Assembly (NCBI RefSeq): GCF_002994745.2
Contig: NC_037094.1
Span: 45,769,139 to 45,833,138 of the forward strand
Source: Rosa chinensis
Taxonomy: Eukaryota > Streptophyta > Magnoliopsida > Rosales > Rosaceae
DNA length: 64,000 bases
Direction of reading: 5' to 3'
How positions within the stretch are numbered: the first letter of the stretch is position 1; every line of letters starts with the position of its first letter. Below, in pieces: positions 21,670 to 32,158 of the stretch. Under the pieces are notes generated by a model. The model did no database searches and had not been told where the DNA came from. It was given only the letters and a program-made list of their open reading frames with translations. Made by a program: the position numbers and the translations under genes.

Positions 21670-24600
21670 CTATTTTCCCCCTCGTTTAGAATTGTCCCTG
21701 GTCCTTTGAGATGATTTGGAAGCTATTGGAGCTTGACCCTTTGATGCTTTGGTTGAAGGTGGAGGCCTTGTGCTTGTTGAGGTAGATGTGGCAGCAGCTT
21801 TGGCAGTTGTGGCAGCAGTAGCTTTGGCTCCTTGTTTCCTTGATGCCTTCAATTCAGCCATCTTCTTCTATACTCACATAAACAATGACCAAACATATAT
21901 GCATCAGACTACTTATAAATCAACACATATGCACTCAAATCGAAACCTTCAACCTACTTTTACATGAATATTTCAATAACAAAATGTTCCACCTTTCAAA
22001 CTATTAAATTACAACACATCTGCACCAAAAATCCAAATCTTCAACCTACTTGTTCACCAACACATCAATACCATAGTCCAAATAACTTTCAAACTATATA
22101 TTAAATGATAACACATATGCACCCAAATCCAAATCTACAACCTACTTTTTCATGAACACATCAATATTATAATCCAAACTTTCAAACCATTAAAAGACAA
22201 TACATGAACCGAAATCCAAATCTGCAACATACTTTTTCATGAACATATCAATACCTCAATCCAAACTTGCAAACAACCTTTTCATCAACTCATCCATACC
22301 AATACAACTTTTTCGGCAACCAAAACATACAAAGTTAACCAGCTAAATTTGAAATTCCATACCCTTTGATATTCTGCCACTTGTAAATGCTTTTTCCTCA
22401 ATTCATTTTTACTCAATGGTGGCTTTTTTCCAGGTTTAGGCTGCAAAATTTCCAAAAAGTAGGTATCAGCTTTCCCAAAAACTGAAAACAGAAACTAAAA
22501 CTTTTGAAATAGAAACATAAACAGAAAGCTGTGAAATGACAGTAAACCAAGACCTGAGTTGAAGAATCATCTCCACTGTTCATCTTCCTCTTCTTATTTG
22601 CAGCATTCTTATCCTTTGGAGGAAGATGCCTGTGACATGTTTTCACATTGTGGCCAACTCTTCCACAGTTCCCACACTTAAGTGACTTTTGGATTCTTCC
22701 AAGCTTTGTTCCATTTCCAGCCAACTTCTCTGATGCATCCCTTCTCCGTACTGTTTTTGGCCTTCCGGGCTGTCTTGAATACTGTGGAGGAAGTATGCAG
22801 GCCTCTTCACTTCTACTCCACATCTCCATTCCATTAATAGGTTGGATTAGATTGTCATAGATAGACATGTAAGTCTTGATCAAGTAACAATCAGCAACAT
22901 AGTCTTCCGGACTATGCCTCTTATGGTATATAGCCGAGACTGCATGCTTGCAAGGAACACCACTTAATTCCCACCTTCTGCATGTGCAGGTTCTTGCATT
23001 GAGGTCAACCACATTCTTTGAGCCTTCAATATTCTCCACCTCACAAATGTCACCACCATTCAGATTTGGAATACAATCAGCGGCACCCTTCACCTTGTTC
23101 TTTTCTAGTATATCTCTCGGCTTGGGGCATATATTTCCCACCATTGATTGCATCTTTTCCCTTCTCAACTGTATCCTCTTCATAAGTTTCCCCCTAATTT
23201 CCTCAAACATACTAACAGGTGGCTTTCCTCTAGCGTCAAATATGTAACTGTTGAAGCTCTCACATAAATTATTGATCATAATGTCACAGTTCGAACATGT
23301 GTTGAAGTGTGCTCGACACCAATGCTTGGCTGGCCTGTCCTCATCTGCAATACAACAAAAGTAGGCTACCATTATCTCAATGTTAACAAAAATGTTAACA
23401 AAAAACAACAAAATGGCTCACCAAAACAGAAAATATAAATGAAGCATCATGAATGGAATTAAAACAGAAACGCACGCATCATCCATTTGTATGCTTCATT
23501 ATTGAGCAGCTTCATCTCATCCAATTCTTTTGTAAAGAAATGAATTGTAGTTGACTTTGCACAAGCCCACATCTGATCCCTCAACACCTTCCCAGGAAAT
23601 AACTTGGTAAAATTAGTCCACATATGCCTAACACACCATCTAATGTGGGCAGATGGCACAACCTCTTCAAAAGCAGGGAGAAGCCCTTTTTGCTTATCAC
23701 TGATGAAAGTCCAACCTGCTCCATCCTCCCTTATACTGAGGTCCTTGCATAGAAGCTCTAAAAACCAAATCCAACTGTCTTTGCTCTCCATTTCAACCAT
23801 GGCATAGGAAATTACCCAAGTGGTGTTGTTGGCATCTATTCCCACAGCTATCAATAGTTGGCCACCAAAAGCAGACCTCAAATGGCAACCATCCAAGCCA
23901 ATCACAGATCTACAACCAGCTTTGAATCCTTTTTTCAGAGCTCCATGACAAATATACATCCTCTTGAACACCGGATCCTTGTTAGAGTTGTTGAAGTCAC
24001 ACTTAATATCAATGGTTGTTGAGGGGTCCACCCTTTTCAGCTCATTCCCATAATCTCTAAGTCTTGCATACTGCTCCTTAATTGTTCCCTCCAACGCCAA
24101 AATGGCTGCCTTCTTCACTCTATATGCCATCTGCTTGGAGACCTTCACTCTAACTTCCGAAGACATGGTCTGAGCCAAAGACTCTACAAAGAAGCAAAGC
24201 AACATAAGAAGCAAAACAAAAAATAAGAAGACATGGTCTGAGCCAAAAGGAAATTACAAACCTTGCTACAACATAAGAAGCAAAACAAAAAATATAATTT
24301 GAGCATCATGAAATGGAAATCAGAAACCTTACTACAACATAAGAAGCAAAACAAAAAATATAATTTGAGTATCATAAAAGGGAAAGCAGAAACCTTGCTG
24401 CCAAATAAGAAGCAAAACAAAAAAAAGTAGCATCATGAAATGGAAAACTAAATAGTAAACCAAAAGAAGAAAAAAAAAACCAAAACAGAGTTGAAATCCA
24501 AATCCAACATCCTTGCTGCAAAATAAGAAGCAAAAAAAAAAAAAGCCGGCCAAAGGAGCATCCTGAAATGGAAAACAGTACACCAAAATAAGAAGAAAAA

Positions 24601-26946
24601 AATTTGAATGTATAATCGGAGCATCATCAAATGGAAAACACAATCCTTGCTACAAAATAAGAAGAAAATTTGAAAAATATAAATGAAGTATCAAGTGTAC
24701 CTGTCTTCCATCCAGTGTTTAGCTTGATTCTTTCCATGAAGCGCTTGGTCAAGTACTTAGCGCTCAACATGCATGACTCAAACTTTCTAGAACAATTGTG
24801 TTCATGCTCATATGTCTTGATCTGTACAGAGCTTTCGTGCTGCATTCTAGATGCATAGAGCTCAAATGGACAATCTTGTGCCCTACATATAGCCCTCACT
24901 CTTGTTTTGTCATTTTTAATGAAGTAGACCTCCCAACCATCTCTAATAGCTCTCTCCCTTATAGCCTCTCTCAAAATTGCAGATGTGCCAAATATCATCC
25001 CTTTACAGAAAACTGGATTTTGCATATCTGTCTTGGGATTAAACTCTGGAAAAATGACATCCTCTTCACCATCAGAATTCAAAGCTGGCCCAGGTCTTTC
25101 TTCATCTGAATCTGCAACTCCAAACATCTCTTCATTATCTTGAAATTCCGCCCCACTATCGAACTCCACATTATGTGTTTCACTTCCATGTATGCTTGGT
25201 CCCAACCACTCACCAATTGCATTAACCTCCAACCCTATATTCTGTTCATCTAACACTTCATCTTCATCATCAACAATCCCATAATCATAATCCTCATCCT
25301 CAAAAGCAGGTATGTAGTCTTCATCCTTTTCACTATCATCCTCCTCAAACTCATCTTCAACTCTCTTTTCTTGACTAGGCATGCAACCAAAAGACTGCAT
25401 ATAGTCAAGAATGTCTATGTCATGTAAACCCTCTTCATCTAAACCACTAACCTCATCTGCCCTAGCCTCAGGAAACAGTTTTCCTTTCCCCTTCTCTTTT
25501 GGATTTGCATCAGAAACCTTGCTGCCTTGCGTAAGAGTGCAATCATCAACCTCTTTTATAACTATGCCAGTACTTCTCTTTGGCTTCCTAGTCTCATTAG
25601 TAAGCTTCTTGGGATCATCAAATATCTCCTCAATCACACAGGTCGGCTTCTGTCTAGGCTCATCAGGGAGCTCTTCAATCACCACACCAGTAGATCCAGA
25701 CTGACTAAACATAAAGTCAAAGTCAGCTGGATACATGTACACCTCATCCTCCTCATTATCGTCTTCATCACCTTCATATATGTGATCTAGGTATAGAATC
25801 ACTAACCTCTCATCTGGTACACAACACACCATGGTCATCACATCCAAATCTGAATTTAACTTGGTCAAAGCATCATCTTCTGAACCTATTCTAAACCAAT
25901 AATCTATCCTACTCCCACCATAATCTGGGTTCAGCCCCTTTTCCATGTTATCTACCTCGGTCAAAGACATCTTATCCTTGTCCACGTAATCATAATATGA
26001 GATCTTCCCACCTACATACTTGTTCCCGAATATGTTCCCTCCATGATAAATCTTCATGGTAAAGTAATCACGGTGTTCTGCATGAAACCACAAAACAGGA
26101 AAAAAAGAATGTTGTCAGTCAACCTTCAAAAGTGGACCACTTATACAAGAGCTCAGTGGATACTACCAAATAATAAAGGGCAATATCCACCAAAACATCC
26201 ATCACCCTAAGGCCATAAACAATTACTATAACCAATAGTACAAGGACCACAACCAAAAGATAAGAAACAGACAACTTTCACATTCATTCTACCAACACGC
26301 ACCAACATAATTTAATCTCCTAGCCACCAACCAACACAAACAAACAATATTGATAATATATTCTACATAATATTGATAATAAGGTCGCTGAAAATCGGAA
26401 TAAGCACCAAGTCTATCAAATGAGACAAATTGAATGAAAAAAGCAAGCATTTTTTCTAGAAATGGTGAAACTATTGTTTTCTATTCCACACATGTTTGTC
26501 TTTGAACCATTTTTCCACTACATAAGGACCTACTTCTTCAAGTTTGCCCGACTTCTATTCTACCTAAATCCCTAAAACCAGGTCCTAAACCGAAGAAGAT
26601 ATCAAACCCTAAAACCAAACCTAGGTCCAGAAAACGTAAACCCTTCCAAACCCCAGATCAAAATTTCGAATCCTAAATTTCAAACCCTGTACCTCAAACA
26701 AAATCTACACCCAAAACCTTTTAATCCCAATATCGAAGATTTCAAACCCAACACACCAGATCCTTTTTCCCCAATTTCAAAATTTCAAAAACCCAACCTC
26801 GATTTACCAGATTTCAAACAGTAATCCAAAATCTTAAACCAAAACTGTAATCCAAAACCCCAAACACCAAACTCACCGTAACGAGGAATATCATCTCCAC
26901 CCTTAGTTTTTCTGGGTATCCAAACTTCGATCTCATTGCCGGCCAT
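21670..26946 (-). CDS. MULE (MuDR-type) transposase, six exons
   Basis: Predicted exons on the minus strand: 26877-26946, 24701-26077, 23476-24183, 22554-23344, 22363-22440, 21670-21867. All introns are GT...AG and the phases join, giving 1073 residues with no stop. Exon one is MAGNEIEVWIPRK; exon two holds a PB1-like N-terminal region, a very acidic middle and the MuDR-type DNA-binding domain (CRAQDCPFELYAS ... YEHEHNCSR). Exon three has the DDE core (VIGLDGCHLRSAF, FISDKQKG, IRWCVRHMW). Exon four has the SWIM finger (CTCRRWELSGVPCKHAVSA) and a CCHC knuckle (CGNCGRVGHNVKTC). The last exons are Lys/Ser/Thr-rich. This is the usual plant MULE domain order and size. Exons five and six are inferred from splice signals and are less certain than the rest. 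Confidence 0.88.
21871..22330 (-). repeat. Tandem array in MULE transposase intron 5, about 4 units of 110 bp
   Basis: Diverged units repeat CAACCTACTTTTTCATGAACA-like, CACATATGCACCCAAATCC-like and CTTTCAAACTATTAAA-like segments across 21890-22330. Confidence 0.7.
24185..24660 (-). repeat. Tandem array in MULE transposase intron 2, about 70-bp unit
   Basis: Seven or so imperfect units of AAGAAGCAAAACAAAAAATA, GCATCATGAAATGGAAA and CCTTGCTACAA fill the intron between exons two and three. Frames over it are low-complexity artefacts. Confidence 0.8.
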
Positions 26947-27099
26947 GTCGAATCTTCTTCTAATCAAGGCAGACGCATTTGTTTCTTTGAGCCTTCAATC
27001 AGCCTTCTCGATTTTTTCAATTTGAAAGCACGATAGTGAGGATTTCTGGATTTGGGATAGTTTTAGGAGGTCAGTCGCGAAACAAGATATGGGTAATTG

Positions 27100-27357
27100 G
27101 GTTTGGGGGGCTGTAATAGGGTTTTGGGTCAGATAAGAGTCAAGGGCATTTTTGGAAATTTACTTGATTGGTGGGTCCCACATGAGCTGACGTGGCACGC
27201 CACATAGGCTGATTAACGATGCCAATTGACAGATGGCTAATGGAATGATCGATTAGACAAAATTTGATACCTCAGGGGTGTTTTTGATGAAATTGAAACT
27301 ACTGGGACTGAATTGATTTCGGACTCAAAGTACAGGGTAGTAACCCGTATTTAGCCC
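27100..27357 (-). repeat. MULE right terminal inverted repeat
   Basis: Inverse of the left repeat. It probably holds the promoter of the transposase gene, whose first exon begins about 150 bases inside it. Confidence 0.9.
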
Positions 27358-28462
27358 AAAAGAAAATAAACAATGCGAAAGGAAAAGATGCAAAAATTAC
27401 ATCTGAAATACAAAGAATTAAAAATGTAAGAGCAGCAATGTCGAGACGCAGCGTTGATTTTACACTACGGATTGCAGCCGTGTAGTGAATTGAGTAGTCG
27501 GTGATTTGACTACCCATCGAACCCCAATGCACAAATTGACAAAAATCAACTTGGCGTCGGAATGAAGGCACTCTCCCACCTAAAGATCGAAGCCGGCCAA
27601 GGGTGTCAGAACATGGCCATGTTAGCAGACGATCTTTCACGAACAAATACCATAGCATTGGGTCCCCAATCCAGTACCAGTAGAGAGTAGGGGCCCCATG
27701 CCATTCCAACTGTTGAACAAAATCCCAAGGAAAAGAGTGGGCCTGAAACCAAGCCCAATTGCGAAATTGGGTCGGAAGCCAAACCTAAAATTGAGAGTGG
27801 GTCAGAGCCCAAACCCCCAACCCGCCCGGATCCCAGATCCGGACTCTCTTGCCCCGGTCCCAGACCCGATACTTGAGGTGCAACCCCCAATTCCATTGCT
27901 GGCAAGACAAACCCGGCACCACAGCAGCCTCAGTCCCATCTGCACCACGACCACTATGCCTCAACCAAGGCACACCCAGGCAGTTGAGATCCAAATGAAG
28001 GACCTCATTCCCAGCCTTCCAAAACAGCAGATCTGGCGCCCCCCATCGAACGCCGCTACCGCCAATCACACCACCACCACGATCAGCCTCACATCTCCAC
28101 CAGCAGCCGACAGACACCAGTTCATCCACCAGATCAGAACCGGCAAACAAACCTGTCCTCACCACCCTCGAACACAGCAAAACACCAGCCCTAACAAGAG
28201 GAAACAAAGAGAAGAAAATCAGGCCAAGACCTGCAGATTTATCCATGGATAGGAGAAGGTATAGAGCTACGTCCACTAGGGACGATGGCTCACAAACCCT
28301 AGCAGAGCTAGGTCAGTGAGGGAAAAAAACAAAAACATTTACGTACACATCCATATGTTGATTAGCATGATCTTTAAAGTGTGTTTCAATTGACGAAATA
28401 ACAAAGTTTCTAACAATTTTTTGTTTTTATATAATTTTTCAAAATCAAAATGTAATAAAGTT

Positions 28463-29624
28463 AACAATATTTGATTTATTTTTTATTTTTTTAATTTTTT
28501 TTTAGCCAATACCAACTATGTAAATGGTAGCAAACCCTAGGGTTTGAGCAGAGCAGAGAGCGGCGGTGATCCTTTCGAGGATCCTCTGATCGCTTAGCAG
28601 TGGCGAGGCTATTCGTCGTGGGATGGTGATGATGAGGGCACTGGCAGTTTCTTTGCTTGTGTTTCTCTTCAGCATTGGCCTGTGTGGAGAAGACCTGAGT
28701 CGATGTTCGTCTTCAACCTCAGATCGGTGCTGCATCGGGTCCAACAGACGGGAATTGATGATTTCTTTGGCTGATCGACTACTACGGCGATAGGGTAGAC
28801 CACCTAAGTCGGCACGGTGAAGGGGACGATCAGATTGTGTGGCCGAGGTTGCCCTCACCTTGATCCTTTGACGGTGACGGAACTATCTGGGATGGAGGCG
28901 CTGCAGGGCAGGCTGGTTCAAGGCGTGCGGAGATCGGAGGTGCAACATGGGGCAGCGGCTATACCGGTCCTCTGCTTCGGCGCTTGGTCCTACCTTGATT
29001 GGGTGCCCAGTCTAAGGCTGTGGGATTGGCGGCTGGGCTGGCTTTGGGCCCGAGACAGAGCACAATGGTTGGGCTTGATTTCCTCACATATTTGGATTTG
29101 GGATCCAGGAGGTGATTTGGGTACTTGCTTGTTCAAATGTATTCATATTATTTTGGGTGTGTTGTGCTTACGTGCAGGCAGATTGTTCATTGCTATATTC
29201 TATAAAAGATCTCGGTATAATCACGTTGTGAGTACCACAATTGCGTGCCTGGCGAGCAGTGTTAATTGTGCTGGGATGAACATAGTATTGAGTCATCTAC
29301 CGATCTCTTACATGCCCGAGTTAGAGATTCTGATGATTTGGTCTCCAAACCTCCAGGTCATGGCAATGGTCTCATTGTTGGTAATTATCTTGCGGAGGCT
29401 GAGAATTTATCTTCAGTTTTCTGTTAGTTTCTCTATAAGTGATTCAGAGCAGTATTTTATTATACATGAACTACCCGTTGGTGTAGTACACCTTCTGGTT
29501 TGTTCTAGATTAGCTCTAGCTTCAAGCCGTTTGTGGCTTATGTCTGCTCCCAAAGTTTTTCAGAATGTCATTCTAAACGATTGTAATCGTTAAAAGTTTC
29601 AATTAATTCACTCTTCAAAAAAAA
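28463..29624 (+). mobile_element. Short LINE-like retroposon, plus orientation
   Basis: Ends in CTCTTCAAAAAAAAAAAA and is flanked by the TSD AAAATGTAATAAAGTT (28447-28462 and 29625-29640; the first As overlap the tail). The frame at 28817-29593 contains WIWDPGG, close to RIWDPGG in the copy at 27.8 kb, and links the two as one family. No polymerase is encoded, so it depends on another element's machinery. Confidence 0.75.
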
Positions 29625-29845
29625 AAAATGTAATAAAGTTCATCAGAAAATCCGTTTAATATTATAATATTGTACAAGCTAAAAGTTACGTCGTACAAAA
29701 TTGCAGTCAACAAATGGCTAAAATGGAAAAGAAGAGGACTAAATTGGAAAATGGCCAAAATGAACCTTTAACCAACCAAAACTGTTGGTCGTTTTTTTTC
29801 AGCAGTTAAGTGGCTACACAAAAAGCTCAGGACGTCTCGCCGGCG

Positions 29846-31333
29846 ATGAAACCGAGCCAAGAACACGGGCGTCAACACGCCCCCACAAAGATCTTACTGA
29901 CCTCGATCTCAGCAATGGTGGCCGAAACGACGACGTTTCCAATCGACCTCATGAAGACGAGGCTCCAGCTCCACGGCGAGTCACGGTCTCTCGGCTCGAC
30001 CCGGGCCACCAACGCATTCCGGGTGGCCTCAGAAATCGTGCGCCGGGAAGGCCCTCTGGGACTGTACAAGGGTTTGTCGCCGGCGATTCTCAGGCACCTT
30101 TTTTACACGCCTGTTCGTATCGTCGGCTACGAGCACCTCAGAAACTCTTTGAAAACCGATGGTGGGTCTCTCTCTCTCGGGGCTAAAGCCCTCTACGGCG
30201 GACTCTCCGGCGTCATTGCTCAGGTAACTTGGTCTTGAGTTATTGGGTATTTTTATAAGTTTTGAATATGTTTGGATTTTGGAATTTTCTGATGGAGAAA
30301 GTATTAAAGATGTAAGCTTTTTATGATACAAGAAACTATATGATAGTTCAACAGTGTTGTGCATATTGCGTAATGTCTCAAAGAACAAAGAACAAGCTGT
30401 GTGATTGATCGGACATTGTTGTTGTTGTTGGCTTCCTTGCCTTGATCAAACGCCACTGTTGTGAAGATTAGCCTTGTTTAGTACAGGAAGCAATTATTGT
30501 GCTCCGAGTATTTATTTTTTCAATTTCTCTTTACATTTTACCTACTTTTTCTTGGAGTGTAATTCATAAGTAATGTGGTTAACTGGTTATGTAGTTCACA
30601 GTGAATATGTCTTAAGAAGTTAAGAGTGTCATACTTCTGCTGGCGACTTTACCACATGATTATCTTGATGTGCTGTGCGCTTCTTTGGCAATGTCTCAAT
30701 AATTGATTAGGCCAGCTGTTTTAGTTTTTTTTAAATAGTCCATTTACTTCGAAAGTAATATTATCCTTCTGTTTACTGCTAGTAGTACAGTTGGTGGCAA
30801 GCCCGGCAGATCTTGTAAAGGTGAGGATGCAAGCAGATGGTCGTTTTGTGAGCCAAGGCTTTCAACCTAGGTACTTGGGCTGTTTCGATGCTTTAAACAA
30901 GATCGCGCGAGCAGAAGGTGTTGGAGGACTTTGGAAAGGGGTTTTCCCTAATGTTCAAAGAGCTTTCTTAGTAAACATGGGAGAATTAGCTTGTTACGAT
31001 CATGCAAAACGTTTTGTTATCAATAATCAGATTTCTGAGGATAATATATATGCCCACACATTAGCATCAATCATGTCGGGCCTTTCGGCGACTGCTTTGA
31101 GCTGTCCAGCAGACGTGGTAAAGACGAGAATGATGAATCAGTCAGGAAGTAAGGAAGGGAAGATTATGTACAGCAGTTCTTATGGTTGTCTTGTGAAGAC
31201 AGTCAAAGTTGAAGGTCTGAGAGCCCTGTGGAAAGGGTTCTTTCCTACATGGGCACGGCTTGGGCCTTGGCAATTTGTTTTCTGGGTCTCGTACGAGAAG
31301 TTTCGACAAATTGCAGGGTTTTCTTCCTTCTGA
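29846..31333 (+). CDS. UCP3: Mitochondrial uncoupling protein 3-like carrier
   Basis: Two exons, 29846-30223 and 30791-31333, joined across a GT...AG intron in phase 0, encode 306 residues. An in-frame GTG at 29810 precedes the first ATG (MKPSQEHG) at 29846, which I chose. It is a six-helix, three-repeat carrier of the inner mitochondrial membrane. The carrier signatures are PIDLMKTR, PADLVKVR and PADVVKTR, one per repeat, each followed by the usual G-rich helix contacts (GLYKGL, GLWKGVF, ALWKGFF). The C-terminus (FVFWVSYEKFRQIAGFSSF) closely fits plant UCP3. UCP-family carriers move protons or dicarboxylates and lower membrane potential. Length and exon content look complete, so this is probably a working gene. 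Downstream it abuts JmjC and NRPB6 remnants. Confidence 0.93.
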
Positions 31334-31401
31334 TGATGAACCTTTAGATCGACTCTCATGTTACAGATTATCATTGATTGTTTGCTGTGGCACATGATTC
31401 T

Positions 31402-31575
31402 GTGGAGATTTCTGGTGAGAATGCGATGCCTGAGGATGTGAAGCCTAAGGGGAGGCACAAGGGGAACAAAGGCGAGGTGTAAGGCCCAAGTCTAACAAAA
31501 TGTAATGGTATGCAGCATGGGATTTTTAGGGATGTAATCTTAAATTATTAGTGTCTGTGCCTTAGGAGCTTTTAA
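31402..31575 (+). pseudogene. 3'-end remnant of a JmjC gene
   Basis: About 170 bases match the last codons and 3' UTR of the JmjC gene at 6057-6265: EISGENAMPEDVKPKG reads in frame, then the same GGTGTAAG stop context and TCTAACAAAATGTAATGG. Nothing upstream of this survives here. It lies 70 bp after the UCP3 stop codon. Confidence 0.85.
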
Positions 31576-31585
31576 ATGATTGTTT

Positions 31586-31985
31586 GGCCTTCTACTTTTA
31601 ATGGCCTTTTCTGTCTCCAGAGAAGATTCCTCTGTTGACCTCCTTTGTGTTTAAGAATGTGATGACATTCACTTATACTTTCATCCATACTGTTGTGCAG
31701 CTTGTGCTGCAAGATGGAGAATAATTTGACTAATTTCTTCTTTTTCTGGGAACTTGATTAGTAATTTCTTTAAGTTGCAAAATGTATAGGGAATATGGCA
31801 TATGATCTGACTTGTGAGTGTTCTGACTGTATGCACACCAATGGTTATAGAACTCATTCTTGGTATGTGCTAAGCAAATTTAATCATTTCAATTTTGAAC
31901 TGCTTAGATTGCTTTGAAGGAGCTTCGTCTGAACAAGATACCCTTCACCATGCGCAGCTACCTGCCTGATGGAAGATGAGTGTCT
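31586..31985 (+). pseudogene. NRPB6: NRPB6 intron and exon remnant (tail copy)
   Basis: Corresponds to 19004-19306 plus 20210-20281 of the other NRPB6 pseudogene. The exon, from 31908 after the acceptor GCTTAG, reads IALKELRLNKIPFTMRSYLP. The sequence lacks the 903-bp MITE and so serves as its empty site. No other NRPB6 exon follows. Confidence 0.8.
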
Positions 31986-32158
31986 GATTTTATATGAAGT
32001 TTCGCCTTTGTGTATCTTAGGTCTTGGGTTAGGTACCAGTTTACAGCTTTGTGAATTAGACATGACTAGAGGACGAGCGCCGGGCCGGGGGAAATTGATT
32101 ACTATCCTACGTTAATCGTCGGTTGCAAAGACGTGGACAAATAGCTTCCTTATTTCTT

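Larger units (their letters stand above)
20989..27357 (-). mobile_element. Complete MULE (Mutator-like element), 6369 bp
   Basis: Long terminal inverted repeats of about 258 bp start GGGCTAAATACGGGTTACTA at each end. The 9-bp TSD AAAAGAAAA is perfect at 20980-20988 and 27358-27366, the length expected of Mutator-like elements. One six-exon transposase gene, open throughout, lies on the minus strand. Everything needed for autonomy appears present. Confidence 0.93.
20907..28358 (-). mobile_element. Short LINE-like retroposon (about 1.07 kb) split by a MULE
   Basis: A 17-bp TSD, TGATTAGCATGATCTTT, flanks it at 20890-20906 and 28359-28375. The minus-strand 3' end is AATAAAGGACTGACC...ACTCAAAAAAAA at 20907-20945, a tail typical of target-primed insertion. 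Its 5' end, near 28300, reads TGACCTAGCTCTGCTAGGG. The MULE at 20989-27357 plus its TSD interrupts it. The frame starting MDKSAGLGL near 28245 resembles frames in the copies at 28.5 and 32-33 kb but matches no protein I know. No reverse transcriptase: non-autonomous. Confidence 0.85.

Noticed and set aside
27299..28276. Overlapping frames on both strands as host genes
   Set aside because: They lie inside the retroposon at 20907-28358, with GC-rich low-complexity content that opens several frames at once.
29785..30186. 133-codon frame overlapping UCP3 exon 1
   Set aside because: Out-of-frame reading of the UCP3 coding sequence.
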